This document shows, piece by piece, positions 1-4,633 of a DNA stretch of 5,070 bases (positions within the stretch are counted from its first letter, which is position 1; the number at the start of each line of letters is the position of its first letter). A model generated the notes under the pieces. The model saw only the letters and a list, made by a program, of their open reading frames with translations, did no database searches and had not been told where the DNA came from. Source of the DNA: Clostridiales bacterium (lineage in GTDB: Bacteria; Bacillota; Clostridia; Christensenellales; Christensenellaceae). The stretch lies in NCBI GenBank assembly GCA_003510345.1, contig DOMW01000226.1, forward strand, positions 274 to 5,343. Reading direction: 5' to 3'. Made by a program: the position numbers and the translations under genes.

Positions 1-529
1 CTTTGCCTTCCTTGCGGATGATCACTTCGCCGACATATTTGACGCCCTTGCCTTTATACGGCTCCGGCGGGCGTTTGCTGCGGATATTCGCGGCAACCTG
101 CCCCACCCGCTGCTTGTCAATGCCCTTTACGATGACCTTGTTCGCGTCCGGCACTTCAAATGTAATGCCGTCCGGCTGTTCAAACTCCACCGGGTGCGAA
201 TACCCAAGGCTTAAGACCAGCTTTTTGCCTTGCAGCTGCGCGCGGTACCCCACGCCCACGATCTCAAGCGTCTTTATAAAACCGTCCGAAACGCCCACGA
301 CCATATTATTGAGAAGCGCCCTCGTAAGGCCGTGCAGCGCCCGTATATCTTTCTGCTCGGAAGAACGCGAAAGCGTGATCACGCCGTCCTTTTGTTCAAG
401 TGTTATCTCTTTGCTGAATTTCGCGGTCAGCTTGCCGCCCTTGCCAGCCACGGCCACGTCGTTATCCGGAGAAATATCCACCGTAACGCCGTTCGGAACA
501 GTAATTGGCAGTTTTCCTATTCTTGACAT
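1..529 (-). CDS. rplF: 50S ribosomal protein L6, lacking the last few codons (runs off the window)
   Basis: L6 binds 23S rRNA near the sarcin-ricin loop and the factor-binding site. The frame from the ATG at 529 gives 176 residues with no stop before base 1. It starts MSRIGKLPITVPNGVTVDIS, then has RALHGLTRALLNNMVVGVSDG (63-83), LEIVGVGYRAQLQGKKLVLSLGYSHPV as the start of the second repeat domain (88-114), and the family signature PPEPYKGKGVKYVGE (154-168). It ends at IRKEGK, where relatives have only a few more residues (B. subtilis L6 is about 179), so three to six codons and the stop are missing. GGAGGGAG lies 7 bases before the ATG (9 counted from its core GGAGG). The rpsH stop is 16 bases upstream. 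In the usual spc order, rplR (L18) would come next, outside the window. Confidence 0.97.
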   Translation of the reverse strand, partial: MSRIGKLPITVPNGVTVDISPDNDVAVAGKGGKLTAKFSKEITLEQKDGVITLSRSSEQKDIRALHGLTRALLNNMVVGVSDGFIKTLEIVGVGYRAQLQGKKLVLSLGYSHPVEFEQPDGITFEVPDANKVIVKGIDKQRVGQVAANIRSKRPPEPYKGKGVKYVGEVIIRKEGK

Positions 530-545
530 GATTTACTCCCTCCAA

Positions 546-944
546 TTACCATACGTAAGCGACGACTTCACCACCAACGGACTCGCGCCTTGCCTGCGCA
601 TCTGTCAAAAGCCCCTTGGATGTGGAGATGATCGCTATCCCAAGCCCATTTAAAACCTTCGGGATCTTATCGTGGCGCGCATAAACGCGCAGTCCCGGTT
701 TGGATATCTTTTTCAGGCCGGAAATGACCTTCTCGCCACCCGGGCCATACTTCAATCTGATTTTCAGCGTGCCCTGGATACCATCGTCAATAAACTCGCA
801 GCTCTTGATAAAGCCTTCCTGCAGCAATATCTGGCCGATGGCTTTCTTCATATTCGACGCTGGAACGTCTACTGTATCATGCTTTGCTGTTATCGCATTA
901 CGGATGCGTGTAAGCATATCCGCTACAGAATCTGTAACCGGCAT
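546..944 (-). CDS. rpsH: 30S ribosomal protein S8
   Basis: S8 is a primary binding protein of the 16S rRNA central domain (helix 21) and, in E. coli, the translational repressor of the spc operon. The 132-residue product matches the family length. It starts MPVTDSVADMLTRIRNA, has RVYARHDKIPKVLNGLGIAI at 86-105, and the signature STSKGLLTDAQARRESVGGE at 107-126, ending VAYVW. The frame is open further upstream to a TTG at 1025, which would add 27 Gly/Arg-rich residues. However, AAGGAGG lies 7 bases before the ATG at 944, and that start fits the family exactly. The unusual feature is the long GC-rich leader (945-1044). The stop is TAA, and rplF starts 16 bases later. Confidence 0.98.
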   Translation of the reverse strand: MPVTDSVADMLTRIRNAITAKHDTVDVPASNMKKAIGQILLQEGFIKSCEFIDDGIQGTLKIRLKYGPGGEKVISGLKKISKPGLRVYARHDKIPKVLNGLGIAIISTSKGLLTDAQARRESVGGEVVAYVW

Positions 945-951
945 AATCTTT

Positions 952-958
952 CCTCCTT
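952..958 (-). promoter_or_regulatory. Ribosome binding site fixing the rpsH start
   Basis: Minus-strand AAGGAGG lies 7 bases before the ATG at 944. It decides for the 132-residue S8 over the open 27-residue upstream extension that would begin at the TTG at 1025, which has only a weak GGCGG-like sequence before it. Confidence 0.9.
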
Positions 959-965
959 GTCTTCC

Positions 966-979
966 GCGGCCGCTGCCGC
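966..979 (-). repeat. Short hairpin 2 in the rpsH leader
   Basis: Minus-strand GCGGC-AGCG-GCCGC is a perfect 5-bp, all-GC stem with a 4-base loop, 12 bases downstream of hairpin 1 and 7 bases before the AAGGAGG of rpsH. The flanking CCGCGG offers alternative pairings, so the exact fold is uncertain. Its nearness to the SD site makes an effect on rpsH initiation possible but unproven. Confidence 0.45.
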
Positions 980-991
980 TTCCCGCGCGCC

Positions 992-1005
992 GCCCGCTTT
1001 CGGGC
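992..1005 (-). repeat. Short hairpin 1 in the rpsH leader
   Basis: Minus-strand GCCCG-AAAG-CGGGC is a perfect 5-bp, all-GC stem with a 4-base loop. It lies about 48 bases upstream of the rpsH start. There is no T-run after it in the direction of transcription. Folding in the mRNA is inferred; stability was not calculated. Confidence 0.5.
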
Positions 1006-1044
1006 TTCGCCTGGTTTTCTTTCAATAACCGCCGCCTGCTGATT

Positions 1045-1230
1045 TTACCAGCTTGCTTTTCTCACACCGGGTATCTGGCCGCGGTACGCAAGCTCACGGA
1101 AGCAAACACGGCACACGCCGTACTTCCTCAAAACAGAGTGAGGCCTGCCGCAAATACGGCACCTTGTATAGTTCCTCGTTGAAAACTTCGAACCTCTCTG
1201 CTGTTTTAAAATCATGCTCTTCTTTGCCAT
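1045..1230 (-). CDS. rpsZ: 30S ribosomal protein S14, type Z (zinc-binding short form)
   Basis: This is the short form of S14 (also named rpsN), a 30S head protein that contacts S3, S10 and S19. The 61-residue product carries two pairs of cysteines, CRIC at 24-27 and CRVC at 40-43, spaced as in the zinc ribbon of type Z S14. It ends with the conserved ELAYRGQIPGVRKASW. The E. coli form is about 100 residues and lacks these cysteines. The Zn form is typical of Firmicutes, Actinobacteria and Thermus, and supports the proposed taxonomy. Many Firmicutes hold a second, zinc-free S14 used under zinc starvation; if one exists here, it is elsewhere. The start at 1230 has GGGGAG about 8 bases upstream. 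An unusually long 100-base gap follows before rpsH. Confidence 0.98.
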   Translation of the reverse strand: MAKKSMILKQQRGSKFSTRNYTRCRICGRPHSVLRKYGVCRVCFRELAYRGQIPGVRKASW

Positions 1231-1247
1231 GGATACGTCTCCCCTCT

Positions 1248-1787
1248 TTACTGCGCAAACGGCATCCCCATACGGGATAGCAGTTCCCTTGCTTCTTCGT
1301 CCGTACCGGCCGTCGTCACCACGATGACGTCCATGCCGCGGATCTGGTCGACCTGGTCATATTCCACTTCCGGAAATATCAGTTGCTCTTTAAACCCCAT
1401 CGCAAAGTTTCCCCTGCCGTCAAACGATTTCGCGGAAAGCCCCCGGAAATCGCGCACACGCGGGATGGCAATCGAAATCAGCTTGTCGATGAATTCATAC
1501 ATCCTGTTGCCCCGAAGCGTCACCTTCGCGCCGATCTTCATGCCTTCGCGTACTTTAAAGTTCGCGACCGATTTTTTCGCGGTGGTCACCACCGGCTTCT
1601 GCCCGGCAATCACCGTAAGGTCGGCGATACCCGATTCGAGCGCTTTGGGGTTATCCTTCGCGTCGCCCATACCCATGTTTATCACAACTTTTTCCAGCCT
1701 GGGCACCTGGTTGACATTGCCATAAGAGAATTGCTGCATCATCGCGGGCACAATCTCTTTTTTGTATGTATCCTTTAATCTTGGCAT
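1248..1787 (-). CDS. rplE: 50S ribosomal protein L5
   Basis: L5 binds 5S rRNA and helps place the central protuberance of the 50S subunit; it contacts P-site tRNA and the 30S head. Its 179 residues match the family. Landmarks in order are VPRLEKVVINMGMGDA (28-43), GQKPVVTTAKKSVANFKVRE (62-81), the MYEFIDKLISIAIPRVRDFR stretch (96-115), GNFAMGFKEQLIFPE (126-140) and GMDVIVVTTAGTDEEARELL (151-170). The start at 1787 has GGGAGG 7 bases upstream and is the canonical MPRLKD. It follows rplX by 18 bases and precedes rpsZ by 17. In E. coli the S8 repressor acts on the mRNA around the rplE start; I see no obvious copy of that structure in the 18-base leader here, so the same control cannot be claimed. 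Confidence 0.98.
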   Translation of the reverse strand: MPRLKDTYKKEIVPAMMQQFSYGNVNQVPRLEKVVINMGMGDAKDNPKALESGIADLTVIAGQKPVVTTAKKSVANFKVREGMKIGAKVTLRGNRMYEFIDKLISIAIPRVRDFRGLSAKSFDGRGNFAMGFKEQLIFPEVEYDQVDQIRGMDVIVVTTAGTDEEARELLSRMGMPFAQ

Positions 1788-1805
1788 ACCCTATCCTCCC
1801 TTCGC

Positions 1806-2123
1806 TCAAAGCTCGGCGCCGCATTTTTTACAAACACGTATTTTTTTGCCGTCTTCCACTTTATACCCAACGCGGGTCGCTTTGCTGCATTTACCGCACA
1901 CCACCATCACGTTCGACGCGGCAAACGGCGCTTCCTGCTTTATAATGCCGCCCGGTTTTGTCGCGCTCCTGGGCTTTTTGTGCTTTGTCACCATATTCAC
2001 GGCTTCCATCACCACTTTGCCGTCCCCCGGAAGCACGCGCAGCACCTTTGCCTTCTTGCCCTTTTCCTTGCCGGAGATCACAACCGCAGTGTCGCCTTTT
2101 TTGATTTTCATACTATTCGCCAT
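1806..2123 (-). CDS. rplX: 50S ribosomal protein L24, four-cysteine form
   Basis: L24 is an assembly-initiator protein that binds the 5' domain of 23S rRNA and sits near the exit tunnel. The N-terminal KOW domain is clear: KIKKGDTAVVISGKEKGKKA (6-25), then VVMEAVNMVTKHKKP and GGIIKQEAPFAASNVM. The C-terminal part holds CGKC at 76-79 and CKKC at 98-101, separated by GYKVEDGKKIRV. This looks like a zinc ribbon, which L24 of E. coli and B. subtilis lacks but Thermus L24 shows. The start at 2123 (MANSMKIKK, 105 residues) lies 9 bases from GGAGG. The GTG at 2138, inside the rplN stop region, precedes the SD site and is rejected, and the ATG at 2111 is too far away. The stop is TGA. Metal binding is inferred from the cysteine spacing only. 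Confidence 0.97.
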   Translation of the reverse strand: MANSMKIKKGDTAVVISGKEKGKKAKVLRVLPGDGKVVMEAVNMVTKHKKPRSATKPGGIIKQEAPFAASNVMVVCGKCSKATRVGYKVEDGKKIRVCKKCGAEL

Positions 2124-2128
2124 AACTG

Positions 2129-2136
2129 CTCCCTCC
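2129..2136 (-). promoter_or_regulatory. Ribosome binding site fixing the rplX start
   Basis: Minus-strand GGAGGGAG lies 5 bases before the ATG at 2123 (9 counted from the core GGAGG). It lies downstream of the in-frame GTG at 2138, which therefore cannot be the start it serves. The ATG at 2111 would be 17 or more bases away. Confidence 0.85.
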
Positions 2137-2137
2137 A

Positions 2138-2506
2138 CTAAAGGACTTCGGGCGCAAGGGAAACGATCTTCATATAATCGCGGTCCCTCAGTTCCCGTGC
2201 CACAGGCCCGAAAATACGCGTTCCCCTGGGCTGCTTGTTCGCGTCGATTATGACCGCCGCGTTCTCGTCAAATTTTATAAACGAACCGTCGGCGCGCCTC
2301 ACCCCGCTCTTTGAACGGACGACAACGGCTTTTATCACATCTTTTTTCTTTACGACGCCACCCGGTGTCGCCGTCTTCACAGAGGCAATGATCACATCGC
2401 CGATGTTAGCGGATTTCTTCACACTGCCGCCCATCACCTTGATGCACTGTATCACCTTCGCCCCGGAATTATCGGCCACCTTAAGGCGTGTCTCTGGCTG
2501 TACCAT
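2138..2506 (-). CDS. rplN: 50S ribosomal protein L14
   Basis: L14 binds 23S rRNA at the subunit interface, forms bridge B8 with 16S rRNA, and is the docking site for the silencing factor RsfS. Its 122 residues match the near-invariant family length. It starts MVQPETRLKVADNSGAKVIQ, has the family signature region GVRRADGSFIKFDENAAV (68-85), then PRGTRIFGPVARELRDRDYMKIVSLAPEVL. The ATG at 2506 has GGGGAGG 7 bases upstream. Another ATG at 2513 is in a different frame. In E. coli this is the first gene of the spc operon. Here a 48-base gap with a small inverted repeat precedes it, but no terminator is visible. The TAG stop is followed after 14 bases by rplX. Confidence 0.98.
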   Translation of the reverse strand: MVQPETRLKVADNSGAKVIQCIKVMGGSVKKSANIGDVIIASVKTATPGGVVKKKDVIKAVVVRSKSGVRRADGSFIKFDENAAVIIDANKQPRGTRIFGPVARELRDRDYMKIVSLAPEVL

Positions 2507-2519
2507 CTTTCATCCTCCC

Positions 2520-2539
2520 CGTTGTTTTTATACACAACG
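2520..2539 (-). repeat. Inverted repeat against the rplN ribosome binding site
   Basis: In the 48-base rpsQ-rplN gap the minus strand reads CGTTGT-GTATAAAA-ACAACG, a perfect 6-bp inverted repeat with an 8-base loop. Its last G is also the first G of the rplN SD (GGGGAGG, 2514-2520). The stem has three GC, two AT and one further GC/AT-type pair only, and it has no following U-run, so it is not a terminator. It might modestly affect access to the rplN SD, or be chance; stability was not calculated. Confidence 0.45.
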
Positions 2540-2554
2540 CTTGCATACGTCCAC

Positions 2555-2818
2555 TTACTTCGCTTTTTCTATGATCTCCACCAGCCGCCAGCGCTTGTCT
2601 TTGCTGATCGGGCGGGTTTCCATCACCCGCACCCTGTCGCCCACGCCGCATTCGTTATTCTCGTCGTGCACCTTCAGCTTATTGGTGAAATTCACTGTCT
2701 TGCCGTACAGGGGATGCTTTTTCTTCGTCCTGATCGCGATCACGACCGTTTTTTCCATCTTGTCGGATACTACCGTTCCCGTACGGGTCTTGCGGTAACC
2801 TCTAGCTTCTTCCGCCAT
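2555..2818 (-). CDS. rpsQ: 30S ribosomal protein S17
   Basis: S17 is a primary 16S rRNA binding protein of the 30S body with an OB-fold. The 87-residue product has RKTRTGTVVSDKMEKTVVIA (9-28), KHPLYGKTV (34-42), the family signature in GVGDRVRVMETRPISKDKRW (58-77) and VEIIEKA near the end. The longer frame starts at the ATG at 2827, but AGGAGG directly abuts that codon with no spacing. The ATG at 2818 lies 9 bases beyond the SD and gives a length close to that of relatives, so it is the better start. This is sequence-based inference, and the three-residue difference would need N-terminal peptide data. It follows rpmC by 13 bases. A 48-base gap separates it from rplN, the boundary between S10-type and spc-type gene blocks. 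Confidence 0.96.
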   Translation of the reverse strand: MAEEARGYRKTRTGTVVSDKMEKTVVIAIRTKKKHPLYGKTVNFTNKLKVHDENNECGVGDRVRVMETRPISKDKRWRLVEIIEKAK

Positions 2819-2827
2819 CTTTGCCAT

Positions 2828-2833
2828 CCTCCT
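2828..2833 (-). promoter_or_regulatory. Ribosome binding site fixing the rpsQ start, fused to the rpmC stop
   Basis: Minus-strand AGGAGG touches the ATG at 2827 with no spacer but lies 9 bases before the ATG at 2818, which supports 2818 as the rpsQ start. Its first two bases are the AG of the rpmC TAG stop codon (2834-2832), giving the joint sequence TAGGAGG. Confidence 0.85.
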
Positions 2834-3041
2834 ATTCAGCTATTTTCTTTGCCACAAGCTCTTGTTCCCGAAGGACGGTCTTCACTCTGGCAATGTCTTT
2901 TTTAATATTCCTGATGCTCGACGGGTTGTTGAGCTGCCCTGTGGCCAGCTGGAACCGCAGATTAAAAAACTCGGATTTTAAATCCCGCAGCTTGTGCACC
3001 AGTTCTTCCTGGGTAAGTTCACGGATTTCACTCGTCTTCAT
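2832..3041 (-). CDS. rpmC: 50S ribosomal protein L29
   Basis: L29 is a small helical-hairpin protein near the peptide exit tunnel, next to L23, where it contributes to the docking surface for nascent-chain factors. The chosen product is 69 residues, MKTSEIRELTQEELVHKLRD onward. It has the family signature KSEFFNLRFQLATGQLNN (22-39) followed by IKKDIARVKTVLREQE, and two long helices likely to pack as a coiled coil. A GTG at 3062 would add seven residues. However, the SD-like AGGTGGTGA lies between that GTG and the ATG at 3041, so the ATG is preferred, and it also matches the family start. The first 14 bases overlap the end of rplP. The TAG stop is embedded in the rpsQ SD site. Confidence 0.96.
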   Translation of the reverse strand: MKTSEIRELTQEELVHKLRDLKSEFFNLRFQLATGQLNNPSSIRNIKKDIARVKTVLREQELVAKKIAE

Positions 3042-3543
3042 TCTGCTCACCACCTGTCTCACTCACCGCTGCTTCCGCGGGCGCCTCAAGATCTTCGTTT
3101 GAAAGCGTCTTGCCGCGCATTACATAATCATCCGCGTGCTCGCCAATCTTAAACTTGCTCTTCACCGGCAGCTTGTGCGCCGCGCGCGTAAGCGCTTCAC
3201 GCGCCACTTCTTCCGTTACGCCCGCCACCTCGAACATCACGCGGCCGGGTTTTACCACCGCCACCCAATATTCCGGGGAGCCTTTACCCGAACCCATGCG
3301 CGTTTCCGCCGGTTTTTCCGTGACCGGCTTGTGCGGGAATATCTTGATCCACACCTTGCCGCCCCTCTTCATATGCCTTGTCATCGCGATACGCGCCGCC
3401 TCGATCTGGTTGCTGGTGATCCAGCCCGGCTCCTGCGCCACAAGGCCATACTGCCCGTAATTTATCTCATTTCCGCGCGTCGCCTTACCTTTCATGCGCC
3501 CGCGGAATACTCTCCTGCGTTTAACCCTTTTTGGCATTAACAT
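3028..3543 (-). CDS. rplP: 50S ribosomal protein L16, with acidic C-terminal tail
   Basis: L16 is a late-assembling 50S protein near the A-site tRNA elbow and helix 38 of 23S rRNA. The core is canonical: MLMPKRVKRRRVFRGRMKG at the start, EPGWITSNQIEAARIAMTR (38-56), KIFPHKPVTEKPAETRMGSG (67-86), then GSPEYWVAVVKPG and ALTRAAHKLPVKSKF. The Arg in ETRMG matches the conserved arginine that some bacteria hydroxylate. The protein is 171 residues against about 137-144 in well-known relatives. From about residue 135 the tail is rich in Glu, Asp and Ala and ends GGEQNEDE, in contrast to the strongly basic core. The start at 3543 has AAGGAGG 8 bases upstream, and ML before PKR is normal for L16. It overlaps rpsC by 23 bases and rpmC by 14 bases. 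Confidence 0.97.
   Translation of the reverse strand: MLMPKRVKRRRVFRGRMKGKATRGNEINYGQYGLVAQEPGWITSNQIEAARIAMTRHMKRGGKVWIKIFPHKPVTEKPAETRMGSGKGSPEYWVAVVKPGRVMFEVAGVTEEVAREALTRAAHKLPVKSKFKIGEHADDYVMRGKTLSNEDLEAPAEAAVSETGGEQNEDE
3047..3055 (-). promoter_or_regulatory. Ribosome binding site of rpmC inside the rplP tail
   Basis: Minus-strand AGGTGGTGA lies 5 bases before the ATG at 3041 and is read in the rplP frame as part of the codons for TGGE. It sits after the alternative GTG at 3062, which argues against that start. It is a weaker match to the anti-SD than the AGGAGG sites elsewhere in the window. Confidence 0.75.
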
Positions 3544-4219
3544 TTTTCTTGCCTCCTTCCGCCGAAGGTTTTGCCCTGTCTTTTAATGGGTCTCCCAAAA
3601 TCTCGCCTTTGTAGATCCACGTTTTCACGCCGATCTTGCCATACGTCGTGTTCGCCTCGGCAAACCCGTAGTCGATGTCCGCGCGTATGGTTTGCAGCGG
3701 AATAGAACCTTCGTGATATTGCTCCACCCTCGCGATCTCCGCGCCGCCCAGGCGCCCAGAGCACATGATCTTGATCCCTTTCGCGCCCGCCTTCATCGTC
3801 CGGCCGATCGACTGCTTCATCGCGCGGCGAAACGAAATGCGCTTTTCAAGCTGCTGCGCCACCTGCTCGGCCACGAGCTGCGCGTCCACATCCGGGCGTT
3901 TCACTTCAATGATGTTCACCACCACCGGCTTGCCTGTGAGCTTTGCAAGGTCGCCTTTTAAAATCTCCACGCCCTGGCCGCCTTTGCCTATCACAATACC
4001 CGGCTTGCCCGTGAATATATTAACCGAAACCTTGTTGGCCGCGCGCTCCGTCTCTATCTTAGAGATACCTGCGGCATTCAGTTTCTTTTTCAGAAATTTT
4101 CTGATTTTATCGTCTTCTACGATGTAATCTCCAAATTTGGACTTTTTAGCTGTCCATCTGGCATCCCAGTCTTTTATGACTCCAACCCGAAAACCGTGGG
4201 GATGTACTTTTTGACCCAT
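3521..4219 (-). CDS. rpsC: 30S ribosomal protein S3
   Basis: S3 is a 30S head protein at the mRNA entry channel, forming a cluster with S10 and S14. The 232-residue product starts MGQKVHPHGFRVGVIKDWDA. It has a type II KH domain with the GxxG-type loop VIGKGGQ at 76-82, then the C-terminal domain with FRRAMK at 130-135. The basic residues there align with those implicated in mRNA helicase activity in E. coli S3. GRLGGAEIAR (155-164) is the family signature. The frame is open to a TTG at 4225, but AGGAGG would then touch that codon; the ATG at 4219 has 6-9 bases of spacing and matches the family start. The tail after about residue 215 is basic and longer than in B. subtilis S3 (218 residues). 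Its last codons overlap rplP by 23 bases and carry the rplP SD site. Confidence 0.98.
   Translation of the reverse strand: MGQKVHPHGFRVGVIKDWDARWTAKKSKFGDYIVEDDKIRKFLKKKLNAAGISKIETERAANKVSVNIFTGKPGIVIGKGGQGVEILKGDLAKLTGKPVVVNIIEVKRPDVDAQLVAEQVAQQLEKRISFRRAMKQSIGRTMKAGAKGIKIMCSGRLGGAEIARVEQYHEGSIPLQTIRADIDYGFAEANTTYGKIGVKTWIYKGEILGDPLKDRAKPSAEGGKKNVNAKKG
3552..3558 (-). promoter_or_regulatory. Ribosome binding site of rplP inside the rpsC tail
   Basis: Minus-strand AAGGAGG lies 8 bases before the rplP ATG at 3543 and is translated in the rpsC frame within the EGGK codons of the S3 tail. It supports the 23-base overlap of rpsC and rplP as real rather than a mis-chosen start. Confidence 0.9.
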
Positions 4220-4225
4220 CTTCAA

Positions 4226-4234
4226 CCTCCTCCT
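4226..4234 (-). promoter_or_regulatory. Ribosome binding site fixing the rpsC start, fused to the rplV stop
   Basis: Minus-strand AGGAGGAGG is a double AGGAGG site ending 6 bases before the ATG at 4219. It directly abuts the TTG at 4225, ruling that codon out on spacing. Its first two bases are the AG of the rplV TAG stop (4235-4233). Confidence 0.9.
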
Positions 4235-4619
4235 ATTTAACCTGATCCAAAATGATCGTGATATGGCTTGTTCTCTTGCGGATGCGCGTCGCGCGGCCTT
4301 GCGCGCGGGGGCGGAACCGTTTCAAAGTTGGGCCCTGGTCTGCATATACTTCCGCAACATACAGCGTATCCTGCGTCAGGTTCATATTGTTTTCCGCGTT
4401 CGCCACCGCGGAATCAAGAAGTTTTTTCACCGGCTCCGCAGGGCCGTTGGGCGTGCCCGCAAGCACCGCTTGGGCCTGCGCCACAGAAAGCCCGCGTATC
4501 AGGTCGATCACGGATTTCACCTTGCGGGAAGAAATACGGATGTGCCTTGCGATGGCTTTCGGCCTTTTATCTTTATTATCCTGCCGCGCGGCGGCTTTTT
4601 CTCTCTGTCTGGTTGCCAT
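4233..4619 (-). CDS. rplV: 50S ribosomal protein L22, with charged N-terminal extension
   Basis: L22 binds several 23S rRNA domains, and its long beta hairpin lines the peptide exit tunnel. The globular core starts near residue 20 (AIARHIRISSRKVKSVIDL), followed by SAVANAENN (70-78) and the tunnel hairpin plus C-terminal strand GPTLKRFRPRAQGRA through RKRTSHITIIL (96-124). At 128 residues it is longer than the roughly 110-113 of E. coli or B. subtilis L22. The extra 18-19 N-terminal residues (MATRQREKAAARQDNKDKR) are almost all charged or polar, and such extensions are known in other Clostridia. The start at 4619 is supported by GGAGGGG about 6-7 bases upstream. No good internal start exists before the core, so the extension is probably translated. 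The TAG stop lies inside the rpsC SD site. Confidence 0.97.
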   Translation of the reverse strand: MATRQREKAAARQDNKDKRPKAIARHIRISSRKVKSVIDLIRGLSVAQAQAVLAGTPNGPAEPVKKLLDSAVANAENNMNLTQDTLYVAEVYADQGPTLKRFRPRAQGRATRIRKRTSHITIILDQVK

Positions 4620-4633
4620 AAGTATCCCCTCCG

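Larger units (their letters stand above)
945..1044 (-). other. Long GC-rich leader between rpsZ and rpsH
   Basis: This 100-base gap is several times longer than the 13-18 bases at most other junctions. Read on the minus strand it has an A-rich beginning (GAAAGAAAACC), then a GC-rich block from about 1012 to 961, then the rpsH SD site. Two short inverted repeats lie in the GC-rich block (listed separately). No U-run follows either of them, so it does not look like an intrinsic terminator. No start codon with an SD site of its own was found in it. It could be a control or processing segment for S8 synthesis, or merely a neutral insertion; the sequence does not decide. Confidence 0.6.

Noticed and set aside
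3..653. A 216-codon open frame on the plus strand across rplF and the end of rpsH.
   Set aside because: It is antisense to L6 and S8, whose motifs are unmistakable; the frame is a shadow.
966..973. The rare 8-base palindrome GCGGCCGC as a cloning or assembly scar.
   Set aside because: It lies in a naturally GC-rich stretch with no vector-like flanks, and the gene order around it is normal; chance occurrence is the simpler explanation.
992..1005. The GC-rich hairpin after rpsZ as an intrinsic terminator.
   Set aside because: No U-run follows the stem in the direction of transcription; GGCGCGCGGG comes next, and rpsH clearly belongs to the same cluster.
2526..2560. A sigma-A promoter for rplN with -10 TATAAA in the rpsQ-rplN gap.
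   Set aside because: The best -35-like match (TGGACG) is poor and only about 15 bases away, and no TGn extended -10 is present in the right register. It is kept only as a remark within the hairpin finding.
2819..2827. ATG at 2827 as the rpsQ start.
   Set aside because: There are no bases between AGGAGG and this ATG; the ATG at 2818 has proper spacing. The three extra residues cannot be fully excluded without peptide data.
4220..4225. TTG at 4225 as the rpsC start.
   Set aside because: The SD abuts it with no spacing, and the family start MGQKVHPHG is at the ATG at 4219.
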